From Dama dama (Eukaryota; Chordata; Mammalia; Artiodactyla; Cervidae): a stretch of 64,000 nt of DNA. Position 1 is the first letter of the stretch; each line of letters opens with the position of its first letter. Below are positions 54,906-64,000 of the stretch, piece after piece. Under the pieces are notes generated by a model, which saw nothing but the letters and a program-made list of their open reading frames with translations, did not search any database and was not told where the DNA came from. The position numbers were made by a program, and so were the translations under genes. The stretch is from positions 36,999,001 to 37,063,000 of the forward strand of contig NC_083696.1 of assembly GCF_033118175.1 (NCBI RefSeq), written 5' to 3'.

Positions 54906-55509
54906 TGTATCTAATGTAAAATTCGATGCCTTAGCAAGAAAACAGATGCAAGCCAGAGCTGAGAGACAAGCCCTATGGTCTCAACAGAGCGCGCTGGGAT
55001 GTCCTCTCCAAAATGAAAACAAGATGCCGCTCCTCTCATCTCGTACCGCTGACAAAGACATGATAATGCTTGGTGGGTCTTTTTTATTTTAAACGGAACA
55101 TATTATACTGAATATGCTATTTTGAGACATCAGGCTTCCAGTTTTGAGGGAGGCTCAGAGGCCGGTAGGGTACCTGCAGCAGGCTCCAGAGTTAGATGCT
55201 GTGTCATTTAGGCCTTGTGACCCAGAAGATCCGTGATGCGTGAGGTTTCTATGGAAACTGACGATGTGGTATGAAGCCTCTGACAAGCTTCAATAGGGGA
55301 ATCACAGAGCAGAACCTTAAGGTTTAAGAGCAAAGCCTTGCCCTCATCCACAGATTATTCTTTTGAGAATAAGTCCTGGCCTTTTACTGGGCCTGACAGG
55401 CACTGAATACTTAGCCATGGGATATCCTAGGGCCATGGGACTCCAGTGTTCAATCACGGAGTGACGTTACCTGATGCCCTGTGTCATAATGGCAGGGATG
55501 CTGGAGCTC
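54906..55509. other. Unassigned sequence, perhaps an old LTR region
   Basis: No family was recognised. A loosely similar phrase ('agcaaagccttgccctcatc' at about 55329 and 'gaaaggcctcgccctcgtca' at about 55780) recurs on both sides of the 5S copy. Confidence 0.35.
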
Positions 55510-55525
55510 AGAGACGCACATTTCC

Positions 55526-55610
55526 CATCCAAGTACTAATAAGGCCTGACCCTGCTTGGCTTCTGAGATCAGACGAGATCGGGCGCGTTCAGGTGGGTAT
55601 GGCCATAGAT
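55526..55610 (-). pseudogene. 5S: 5S rRNA retrocopy, first 85 nt
   Basis: The minus strand matches 5S rRNA nucleotides 1 to about 85 with roughly nine differences ('gaacgcgcccgatctcgtct' is exact). The last 36 nt, including part of the C box of the internal promoter, are missing, and there is no A-tail. TSD 'agagacgcacatttcc' (55510-55525) and 'agagacacacatttcc' (55611-55626), 15 of 16 identical. A retrocopy, not a functional gene. Confidence 0.93.
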
Positions 55611-55626
55611 AGAGACACACATTTCC

Positions 55627-55990
55627 AGGTGGAAATGGTATTATACAATCAGGCTCAAGCAGGCTCAGAAGGCACAGGTAATTTGCATGAGCAGGTTTCT
55701 CAGACTTTCTGACATCTCTTCCTGTTCAGTCCATGTGCGTGGCCTCACAGGGTCGTTTAGGACTCGCTGATGGTGGAGAGAAAGGCCTCGCCCTCGTCAC
55801 AGATGATGATGTATTCTGCATCACACACAAAGCAGAAATGGCATGCTGCTTAACTAACCCAATCAGGAGTGCCCCTGAAGGACAGCAGGAAGAACTCTAA
55901 TCAGAACATCTGTTGTTCTCTGTAGAGAGGGAATCAGAGGCACAGGTCCACACTGATTCCTGGGGAGGGGCTGATGGTTTGGCAAGTGGT
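55627..55990. other. Unassigned sequence
   Basis: No gene recognised; see the entry for 54906. Confidence 0.35.
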
Positions 55991-56001
55991 CAGAGACTTA
56001 G

Positions 56002-56227
56002 GGCCTTCCCAGACGGCACTAGTGGTAAAGAAGCTGTCTGCCAATGCAGGAGACATAAGAGACGTGAGTTCGATCCTGGGTTGGGAAGATCCCCTGGAGG
56101 AGAGCATGGCAACCCATTCCAGTAATTTTCCTTAGGAAATTCCATGGACAGAGGAGCCTGGTGGGGCTACAGTCCATAGGATAGCAAAGAGTCAGGCACA
56201 ACTGAAGTGACTCAGCACATATGCACG
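56002..56227 (+). mobile_element. Bov-tA SINE
   Basis: 'ggccttcccagacggcac', 'gttcgatcctgggttggg', long tail. TSD 'cagagacttag' (55991-56001) and 'cagggacttag' (56228-56238). Confidence 0.93.
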
Positions 56228-56448
56228 CAGGGACTTAGAGAGAACAGGATTGGAAAACTGGTGATTAGAGTGGTCTGGTGATAATGAGGTATGTGGATAG
56301 ATCTCTGAGAATAAGCATGGGGTATAGAGATACATGTGCCTGGTGTGAATGTTAACCATAGGACTCACTGCAGTGGAAGTTCTTAATAACTAGGTGACCC
56401 AGCCTCTTTCCCAGGGACCCATTTCTCTCTGTGAACATAGCTGTGCGT

Positions 56449-56640
56449 GAGCTTCCCAGTTGGCACAGTGGTAAAGAATCCACCTGGGTTTGATCCCTGG
56501 GTTGGGAAGATCCCCTGGAGGAGGAATTGGCAACCCACTCCAGTATCCTTGCCTGGAGAATCCCCTGGACAGAGGAGAATGGCGGGCTACAGTCCATGGG
56601 GTTGCAGAGAGTTGGACATGACTTGGTGACTGAACACACA
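56449..56640 (+). mobile_element. Bov-tA SINE with deletion in the tRNA part
   Basis: 'gagcttcccagttggcac', then directly 'cacctgggtttgatccct': the 'ccaatgcaggagac' segment is missing. Confidence 0.9.
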
Positions 56641-56688
56641 GGCGTGTACTTGGGCAGGAGTCTCTGGTGCCAGGAAGAGAAGCTCTGC

Positions 56689-56894
56689 TAGTTCAGGCTG
56701 CCACAACAAAACGCCACACATGGTGTGGCTTAAACAACAGACATTTGTTTTCCACAGTTCTGGAGGCTGGAAGTTCCAAGATCAAGATGCTGGCGGATTT
56801 GCTGTCTAGTGAGGGACCTCTTGCAAGCTGCAGATGGCCACCTTCTTGCCATGTTCTCATATGATGGAGAGAAAGAGCACTCTCTCTGACCTCT
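56689..56894 (-). repeat. MLT1/MaLR-like LTR fragment
   Basis: 'caggctgccacaacaaaacg', 'tggcttaaacaacagacatt' and 'agttctggaggctggaagtt' are the reversed LTR end seen at 43120 and 58848. Cut by the next SINE. Confidence 0.6.
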
Positions 56895-56895
56895 T

Positions 56896-57105
56896 GTTGT
56901 TGTTTAGTCAGAGTTGTATCCAACTCTTTGCGACCCCATGGACTGCAGCCCACCAGGCTCCTCTGTCCATGGGGTTCTCTGGGCATGAATACTTCAGTGG
57001 GTTGCCCTTTCCTCCTCCAGGGGATCTTCCCGACCCAGGGATCGAACCCACATCTCCTGCATTGGCAGGTGGATTGCTTACCGCAGAGCCACCAGGGAAA
57101 CCGCC
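56896..57105 (-). mobile_element. Bov-tA SINE
   Basis: 'gttgttgtttagtcagagttg', 'agggatcgaacccacatctc', head 'gagccaccagggaaaccg'. Confidence 0.92.
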
Positions 57106-57865
57106 TAAGGAGCAGTAGGTAGCGGCTCCCTACAACATCTTTCTCTGTGTTGCCTTTTGGCTTTTTTGAGTTCTCCAACTCCTGTTTAGACAATTCTCTA
57201 TATTAAATTTTCTCTGTTAAAACAATCTGATTTAGTTCCTGCTTTCCTGCCTGGATCCTCACAGATAATGAACAAAATACATAAACATGGCTACGAAATC
57301 ACAAGGCAAGGTAAAAACTGTTGTTCCAATGTGCCAGGCTCATGGGTGCTTCTGTATCTTTCTCCAAATATTTCTAAAGTCCTGGTATGATTTGGTTTCG
57401 TAACTGTGCCCTTCCCGGAGGACAGCATGTACCCTACGTACAAGGGCCAGCCACTCCTATGCATAATGATAGGTAAGGAAACCAATTTATGTAACTCACT
57501 GGTAATTGCCAGATGGGAGGGGACAGAAGGCAAGGGCTGGGAGAAAAAGCAAACAGAACACTGAAAGAGATGCTATCTAACAGAGGGGAGAAAAATGTTT
57601 TCTGATTACAGGAAAACAATCCCACAGTTCAGAAAGAGAACATTGTTTTATTACATTAAAAGTTGTTGCCTTTTTTTCTTTCCTTGCTATTTGGAAGTAG
57701 TTGGGGTAACAAGTGAACTGGGGTACTCCCAGGAGAAACACACGGTGTCTCTGGAAGCATTCTCCTAGGGAAGCTGAAGATCTGGTCATCACTGTCCTGG
57801 GAGCTGGACTGCAAGCATTATCGCCCTCTGCTGGACAGGACTCTGCAGATGGGTGGCCAGCACCC
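57106..57865. other. Unassigned sequence
   Basis: 57106-57290 may be the end of an old LTR-type repeat. The rest looks unique; ORFs 57291-57927 (minus) have no family. Confidence 0.4.
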
Positions 57866-58473
57866 TGTGTGTTAGCGACTGAATGGTGCCCCCTCCTGAA
57901 ATTCATGTGCTGAAGTTCCCACCCCACTACATCGGAACATGATTTTATTTGTTGACAGGGCCTTTAAAGAGGTAATTAAGGTTAAACAAGGTCATTAGGG
58001 TAGACCCTAATCCAACAAGACTTTTGTTCTTAAAAGAAGAGGAGATGAGGGGTTTCTCTGGTGGTCCAGTGACTAAGACTGCCCTCCCAAGGCAGGGTGC
58101 CCCAGGATCGATCCCTGGTCAGGGAAATAGATCCCACATGCCACAACTAAAAAAAACACACACACATATATATATTCCTCATGCTGCAACAAAGACCTGG
58201 CTCAGCCAGATAAATAAAAATAATGTGAAGAAAAAAAATTTTTTTTAGAGAAAAGAAGAAAAGGAGATTAGGACACAGACACACACGGAAGGAAGACCAT
58301 GTGAGGACATGGGGAGAAGACGGCTGTCTGCAAGCCAAGGAGGGCATTCTCAGGAGAAAGCTTGACACCTCAACCTTGGATTTCTAGTCTCCAGAACTGT
58401 GAGGAAATAAACATCCGCTGTGTAAGACCCACAACCTGTGTGCATTGTTACGGCAGCCCCGTCAAACGAATAT
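57866..58473 (+). repeat. MLT1/MaLR-like LTR, split by a CHR SINE
   Basis: 'gcgactgaatggtgcccc', 'aggtaattaaggttaaacaa', then after the SINE 'ggacacagacacacacgg', 'ctccagaactgtgaggaaat' and 'ggcagccccgtcaaacg'. Confidence 0.7.
58051..58250 (+). mobile_element. CHR-2 type SINE
   Basis: 'ggtttctctggtggtccag', 'gatcgatccctggtcaggg', an internal (CA/TA)n patch and a T/A tail. Imperfect TSD 'aaaagaagaggagat' and 'aaaagaagaaaaggagat'. Confidence 0.88.
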
Positions 58474-58689
58474 ACCGGGTCCTTGACTACCTTGGTCATG
58501 GCACACACACCCCCACCCCAGCTTTGGCTCCACTCCAGAAAAGTGCATATCTTGTTACGACATAGGCCTGCGCTCCCACACCTCTATCAGGTCTCCTTCA
58601 GTGCTGAATTGGGCTGGGCGATGACCTGCAAGAGCTCATCCATTCCTGGGCTGTCTCAAGGCCGATGCGCACTGGCCTTCTGAAGAATA

Positions 58690-58847
58690 AGGCGCAGGAG
58701 GCCATGTGGCATTGCGGGAAGAGCACCAGCTCTGAGTCAGGCAGGTCTGGTTCCAATCCCAATCGCAGCACTCATTGCATGAGAAAGCAAATCAAATTCC
58801 TTACAGTTTCTTTCTCTGTAAAATTAGGATAATGGTATTTATCTCAT
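58690..58847 (+). repeat. MIR SINE
   Basis: 'gagcaccagctctgagtcag', 'ctggttccaatcccaatcgc' and 'ctctgtaaaattaggataat' follow the MIR head and core. Confidence 0.65.
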
Positions 58848-59852
58848 TGTTATGGACTGAACATTTCTCTATCTCAAATTCATGTGTTGGAGCCATAACC
58901 TCCAGGGTGGCTGTATTTGGAGATGGAACCACTAAGGAAGTAATTAAGATTTGTTGTTGGTCCATCACTAAGTGATGTCCAACTCTTTGGGACCCCATGG
59001 ACTGCAGCACACCAGGCTTCCGTCTTCCACTGTCTCTGGAGTTTGCCCAAACTCATGTCCATTGAGTTAGTGATGCCATCCAACCATCTCACCCTCTGTC
59101 ACCCCATTCTCCTCCTGCCCTCAATCTTTCCCAGCATCAGGGTCTTTTCCAATGAATCGGCTGATTGCATCAGGTGGTCAAAGTATTGGAGCTTCAGCTC
59201 CAGTATCAGTCCTTCCAATGAATAGTCAGGACTGATTTCCTTTCGGATTGACTGGTTGGATCTCCTTGCTGTGTAAGGGACTCTCACGAGTCTTCTCTGG
59301 TACCACAATCCGAAGGCCTCGATTCTTCAGTGCTCAGTCTTCTTTATGGAGCAGCTCTCACATCTGTATATGACCACTGGAAAAACCATAGCTTTGCCTA
59401 GATGGACCTTTGTCAGCAAAATTATATCTCTGCGTTTTAATATGCTGTCTAGGTTCGTCATAGATTTCCTTCCTAGAGGCAAGTGTCTTTTAATTTCATG
59501 GCTGCAGTCACCATCTGAAGTGATTTTGGAGCCTCCCAAAATAAAATCTGCTGCTGTTAATTAAGGTTAAATGAGGACATGAAGACGGGGCTCTGATCCA
59601 GCAGATTACTGTTCTTTGAGGAGACAGCAGAGAACACTCTCCCTGCCTGTTCACATATACTGAGAAAGAGCCATGTGACCACACAGCAGGACGGCGGCCG
59701 TCTAGAAGCTGGGCCAGAACTCTCAGCAGAGGCTGAACAAAGCAGAACCTTTACCTTGGACTCCTAGCCTCTCAGACTGTGAGAAAATCAATTTGTTTTT
59801 TAAGCCACCCAGTCTAAGACCCTTTATAACGGCAGCCGAGTTACCTAATACA
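58848..59852 (+). repeat. MLT1/MaLR-like LTR, split by BovB
   Basis: 'tgttatggactgaacatttc' to 'taattaag', then after the BovB 'ggttaaatgaggacatgaag', 'cttggactcctagcctctca', 'aagccacccagtctaagacc' and 'cctaatacac'. Confidence 0.7.
58949..59557 (-). mobile_element. BovB 3' part, about 609 bp
   Basis: Reversed 3' UTR and end of ORF2 (minus ORFs 59099-59308 and 59327-59539: KRHLPLGRKSMTNLDSIL). Flanked by 'taattaag' at 58941-58948 and 59558-59565. Confidence 0.9.
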
Positions 59853-59872
59853 CCCATAGAGAAGCTTCAGGG

Positions 59873-60065
59873 CAGTGGTCCCCAACCTTCTTGGCACCAG
59901 AGACTGGTTTCATGTAAAACAATTTTCCGATGGACTTGGTGGGTAGAGGCATGGTTTCAAGTGATTCGAGCACACTACATTTATTGTGCACTTCATTTCT
60001 TTTATTATTACATCAGCTCCACCTCAGACCATGAGTCATTAGAACCCAAAGGTTGAGGACATCTG
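59873..60065 (+). mobile_element. hAT-type (MER1-like) DNA transposon remnant
   Basis: 'cagtggtccccaaccttctt' and 'ggcaccagagactggtttc' at one end, 'aggttgaggacatctg' at the other. TSD 'cttcaggg' (59865-59872) and 'ctttaggg' (60066-60073), 7 of 8 identical. Confidence 0.8.
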
Positions 60066-60292
60066 CTTTAGGGCATAAAACAAAAGAACATCTAACCAGC
60101 TCCCAGGGTTCAATAAATACTAGCAGTGATTGCTAAAAATCTGAAACCATGGATAGAAATTAACGGTGAGTACCCAAAATAGAGGGGGATGCTTTGGCAT
60201 GTATGATGGCCACCATGGAGAAATTCAAGCATGAGTCAGAGAACCTTTGGGGAATATTGTCACAGAGATAATTCAAGCATCAAAAAATGGTT

Positions 60293-60930
60293 GGACAAGG
60301 AATGGATAAACACACACTGACACTGAAGTTGCTCAGTCGTGTCCAACTCTTTGCAACCCCATGGACTGCAGCCCAGCAGGCTCCTCTGTCCATGGAATTT
60401 TCCAGGCAAGAGTACTGGAGTGGGTTGCCATTTCCTTCAATGTGGTACATATATACAATGGAATACTACTCAGTCATAAAAAAGAATGAAATAATTCCAC
60501 TTGCAGGAGCATGGAGGGACCTAGAGATTATCATACTAGGTGAAGTAAGTCACACAGAGAAAGACAAATATCATATTTCACTTATATGTGATATCTAATA
60601 AAAATGATGCAAATGACTTATGTAAAAACAGAAACTGACTTATAGACCTCAAAATCAAATTTCTAGTTACCAAAGGGGAAATGTCGGGGAAGGTGATCAA
60701 TTGGGAGATTGGGATTAAATATACACACTACTATGGATAAAATAGATGACTAATAAGGACTACTGTCCAGCACAGGAATTCTACTCAATATTCTATAATA
60801 ACTTACGTGGGAAGAGGATCTGAAAAAATGGATATATATATCTATAAATAACTGATTCACTTTGCTATACACCTGAAACTAACACAAGATTGTAAGTCAA
60901 CTACACTCCAATAAAAATTTAAAAAACAAT
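60293..60930 (+). repeat. L1 3' end, split by a BovA piece
   Basis: 'aaggaatggataaacac' before the SINE; then 'gtggtacatatatacaatgg', 'aggtgaagtaagtcacac' and 'ctatacacctgaaactaac' after it. Confidence 0.82.
60322..60436 (-). mobile_element. Bov-tA / BovA fragment without tRNA head
   Basis: 'gttgctcagtcgtgtccaac', 'ccatggactgcagcccagc' to 'gggttgccatttccttc'. Inserted in the L1. Confidence 0.88.
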
Positions 60931-61420
60931 AAGACATTATTTTTCAAGTGGTTGGAGAACATGCCTTTTCAGCTCCTTTTCAGTCACAAGAGCTTTGGAA
61001 ATTTTGCTGTGGGATTTTAAAGTCCTTCCAAAATGCCTCAGTATTCATTTTCTCTGGATGATGCATTCACAAACCTATAAAGTGACAGTCAATGCTGTAA
61101 AACATTATCAGAAAAAGTGTTCCTGTTGTGTTACCCACTTTTGTATGTGTACGTGGTGTGTGCATGTGTATATATGTGTGTGCTGAAAATCCCTGCTCTT
61201 ATGCTTCTCTGACATCAGTGTGGCAGATTTTTCACAAACCACCTGCCAGACGACAGCAAAGTCATATACGCACCCACAGGAGGGAAAAAGCCAACAAGAA
61301 AACAGTTGACTGTGGCTTCCTCATCTATGTGAGACACAGCAGGCCAGCCCTAGCAAATCCCTCCCTGATTGGCGTATCAAGGAAATGCTTTCACATTTTC
61401 ACTGATTCACAGGAATCAGT
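60931..61420. other. Unassigned unique sequence with a (GT)n patch
   Basis: (TG)-rich patch at about 61143-61182; no gene recognised. Confidence 0.45.
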
Positions 61421-61431
61421 GCATGGGCATT

Positions 61432-61644
61432 GCTGTTGCTATTTAGTCGCTCAGTCGTGTCCAGCTTTTTGCAACCCCATGGACTGCAGCCCGCCAGGCT
61501 CCTCTGTTCGTGGGATTCTCCAGGCAAGAATACTGGAGTGGGTAGCAGTGCCCTTTTCCAGGGGATCTTCCTAACCCAGGGATCGAACCCTGGTCTCCTG
61601 AATTGGCAGGGAGGTTCTTTACTGCTGAGCCACCAGGGAAGCCT
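61432..61644 (-). mobile_element. Bov-tA SINE
   Basis: 'gctgttgctatttagtcgc', 'agggatcgaaccctggtctc', head 'gagccaccagggaagcct'. TSD 'gcatgggcatt' (61421-61431) and 'gcgtgggcatt' (61645-61655). Confidence 0.94.
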
Positions 61645-61655
61645 GCGTGGGCATT

Positions 61656-62149
61656 AAGAGCTGATTTTATTAGTTAGCAACCCCAGGGTCTCAGTCAGGG
61701 AGCCCACACTTGGCTCCAAATACGTCCCAACATTTTCCCCTGCAGGGAGACCCCTGCCTGATCTGGACATGCCCCATCACCCCGGCCAGGGGTGTGCCTG
61801 TGGGACATAAAGACTGGCCTCTGGTCCTGGGATATCCCTCACCAGATGTAAGAATCACCATGATTCAGAGGCCTATGCCCTTGTCAGTGATTTCCTCTCC
61901 TTGAGAAAAGCCACAGGACACGGCAGTGAGCAGAACTCCTTCTGTTTTAGTATTTGGAAGTAACGATTCTTTTGTATGTGCTTTGTCAAAGATAGACAGC
62001 TACGTGAGGCAGACTACTGAGGATGGCATGGACTCAACGTGTTAAAACCAGAGACCGAGAATCCCGAACTCGGGCATTGTGCTGGCAGCGCCCTCTGGTG
62101 GACAAAGAGAATGCTGCCTCTTGCTCTCTGTAAAATACTAAAAAACTTG
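61656..62149. other. Unassigned unique sequence
   Basis: GC-richer; no gene or repeat recognised. Confidence 0.45.
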
Positions 62150-62353
62150 CGGTGCTGGTGGTGTTCAGCCGCTAAGCCGTGTCCGAGTCTTTTACCACCC
62201 CATGGACTGTAACCCACCAGGGTCCTCTGTCCATGGGGCTTCCCAGGCAAGAATGCTGGAGTGGGATGCTATTTCCTTTTCCATAGGGTCGTCCCAACCC
62301 AGGGAACCCACGTCTGCTGATTTCTTTAGCAGTGAGACACCTGGGAAGCCCCC
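62150..62353 (-). mobile_element. Bov-tA SINE
   Basis: 'gtgttcagccgctaagccg', 'ccatggactgtaacccacc', head 'gagacacctgggaagcccc'; several small deletions in the tRNA part. Confidence 0.9.
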
Positions 62354-62451
62354 CAAATTGTGTTAAACCCTGTTAAACCCATTTGATAACGTTAATAGAG
62401 TCAAGCATATTTTCTTGCTTTCCAAAATTAATTGGAAACGTTATTTAGTGT

Positions 62452-62682
62452 TATTGAAGGAGCATAGTGATAGGAGTGCAGGATTGAAAGGCAGACAGCC
62501 TGGGTTTGACTCTCAGCAAAGCTATTTTCTACCTGTATAAACAGGCAAATTATTTTAAGTCTTTATGCTTCAGTTTGCTATTCTCCAAGATATATCATAC
62601 CATGTTGTAATAATTAAATGGGTAAAAACATTAAAAGTACTTAGAACAGTGCCTAGCACTAAATAAATGCTTATTTTTAATC
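62452..62682 (+). repeat. MIR SINE
   Basis: 'cagacagcctgggtttgact', 'atgcttcagtttgctattct' and 'agaacagtgcctagcact'; nearly full length. Confidence 0.75.
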
Positions 62683-62711
62683 TTAAAACATGCTGAGAAG
62701 TCAGGATTTCT

Positions 62712-62825
62712 TGGGACTACCCTGGCAGTCCAGTGCCTAAGACTCCATGTTCCAATGCAGGGGGCCTGGGTTCAATCTCTGATCAGGGAACTAGATATTG
62801 TTGCAGTGAAAAGGGGGAAAAAAGG
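62712..62825 (+). mobile_element. CHR-2 type SINE
   Basis: 'gggactaccctggcagtcc', 'ttcaatctctgatcaggg', short 3' part. Confidence 0.85.
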
Positions 62826-63556
62826 AATGAGTTTTTTTTCTTTCCCTTTCTTGAGAACAAAGATGATAAAAAGAATAGTGAGCAGGCCTGAACAGTCCTC
62901 GTTTTCCTAACTCTGCATGTGCATAAAAAATAAACCAATTTCAATTACAAAAATTTATCCCCAAAGTTTCAATAAAATTCTTACAAATTGATATCAGCCC
63001 TCTGATAAAAATAATAATAAAATGCCTGAATTAATTTGATCATAGATCAAAAAGGAAAAATCACAGAATCATGCCAATAGGATTTCTTACAGTCTGGCAA
63101 CCATTCTTTACAAAAAAAGATTTTTTTTCTAAAGTAGGATTTAAAAACTATTTGTTCCTAATGTGATAAAGAATATCTGTGTGAACACAATAGCCATATT
63201 TGGTATGCTTAAAATGTGTTCTAAATAATTTTAGCTCTGAGGGATTGTATGAGTAAGTAAGTGTAGAAATGGTACAGTGTCAAATAAGCCTGCGCAATGA
63301 TTCAGCAAATAAAAAGGCTTTTATGTGTTTATGTGTATTCTAACTGTCCATATGTTCCATACCCCTTTGACCCTGTAGGACACTTTGTTGACAGAGCATC
63401 TCTCCAGACTAGCATTTTATAGGAAGTCACTTTGGAAAATGATGTAGTAGTGGTCTTCCCCCACAATACGGAGAAGAAAATCACAGTGTTACTGGCTCCA
63501 CTCTAACGTTGTCCTAAAATTTTAGGTCAAAGTGTTCTCAGCTAACATGCGGGCAA
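62826..63556. other. Unassigned unique sequence
   Basis: AT-rich; no gene, RNA or repeat recognised. Confidence 0.45.
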
Positions 63557-63637
63557 CCCAGGAATCGAATCTTTGTCTCCTGAGTCTCCTGCATTGGCAG
63601 ACAAATTCTTTACCACTGAACCACCTGGGAAGCCGGC
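63557..63637 (-). mobile_element. Bov-tA, tRNA part only
   Basis: 'ggaatcgaatctttgtctcc' (B-box equivalent) and head 'gaaccacctgggaagcc'. The BovB-derived body is absent, so it is a 3'-truncated copy. Confidence 0.8.
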
Positions 63638-64000
63638 AGTGAACTGCTTTAGTAACAAAAAAATCTACACACCCACTTTGCTTTAATACGTAAAACTCTG
63701 CTAACTTGGAGTCATCCATTGATCTTTTCATGGACAGAATGCAACCCATGCACTGGGGAGCTGGCAGAGTGCTTGTTTAGGAAAGGATTATTCACTGAGT
63801 CAGTGTTGCGTTCCATTCTCTGTGCGAGCTGCTTCAAGGGCGGGGGACCTCATATTTGCACAGTTCATGCTCTGCTGCCATCTATTGGAAAATCTGTGCA
63901 ACTAGCCAGAGCTAAGTTTTAAATAGGCTTCCCTCCAAATTCCTCAACCAATATTTTGTCAGCCGAGATTATCCTCTTGTCATAGGCCTGCCATCTAGGA
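63638..64000. other. Unassigned unique sequence
   Basis: No gene or repeat recognised up to the window edge. Confidence 0.45.

Noticed and set aside
55526..55610. Functional 5S rRNA gene
   Set aside because: 3' third missing, about 10% substitutions, part of the internal promoter lost, and flanked by a TSD: a retrocopy.
1..64000. An undescribed multi-gene system
   Set aside because: No cluster of host or bacterial-type genes exists here. All recognisable coding belongs to known retroelements or a retrocopy.

Overview
The window is nuclear DNA of a pecoran ruminant (cattle, sheep, goat, antelope or deer type). The evidence is its interspersed repeats: the RTE LINE BovB, the BovB-derived SINEs Bov-tA and BOV-A2 (about 30 copies), ruminant L1 3' ends, and the tRNA-derived CHR SINEs shared by ruminants, hippos and whales (13 copies). 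I cannot name the species. I found no host protein-coding exon, functional tRNA/rRNA gene or CpG-island promoter. Almost every open reading frame is a LINE fragment, a SINE shadow, a decayed endogenous retrovirus or a microsatellite translation. This looks like a gene-poor intergenic or intronic stretch.

Layout. 0-6 kb: an L2 split by a CHR SINE, a MIR, Bov-tA copies, and a 2.1-kb BovB (+) with a broken ORF2. 6.6-10.2 kb: an L1 3' end split by a near 3-kb BovB (-) and a Bov-tA. 11-13 kb: L1 ends and a Bov-tA. 13.4-17.3 kb: a four-level nest (BOV-A2 in L1 in CHR in MIR), with target-site duplications (TSDs) at the three insertion levels. 17.5-22.7 kb: old repeats, L1 3' ends, a CHR-1 and an unrecognised 193-codon ORF. 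22.7-26.6 kb: a near full-length BovB (-) with its 5' region. 26.6-31.8 kb: a class I (gamma-like) endogenous retrovirus (-), with one 675-bp LTR, a truncated second LTR, a proline-type primer site, gag and protease remnants, a large pol deletion and no env; a 39-nt 5S rRNA retrocopy sits inside its integrase. 32-39 kb: an old repeat with nested SINE and BovB pieces, hAT-type DNA transposons and L1 fragments. 39.46-40.04 kb: a 577-bp compound TC/AC microsatellite with higher-order units. 40.8 kb: a short NOP56 retrocopy. 41-64 kb: dense Bov-tA/CHR copies, an inverted Bov-tA pair, a 2.3-kb old L1, a MIR split by two opposed BovB tails, a young L1 tail, a 65-bp tandem duplication, an AT-rich block, a second 5S retrocopy, and several MLT1/MaLR-like LTRs, two of which hold nested elements.

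How the parts relate. There is no pathway here. The functional logic is retrotransposition: autonomous L1 and BovB on one side, and on the other their passengers (CHR, Bov-tA, BOV-A2, MIR, 5S and NOP56 copies). Nesting and TSDs let insertions be ordered in time: L2/MIR/MLT1/MER-type first, then CHR and older L1, then BovB, Bov-tA and young L1. I saw no convincing undescribed system. The most unusual items are the two 3'-truncated, TSD-flanked 5S rRNA retrocopies, the multi-level nest, the BovB/LTR junction, and the higher-order microsatellite. All alignments were made by eye from remembered family features; RepeatMasker-type searches would fix exact names and borders.
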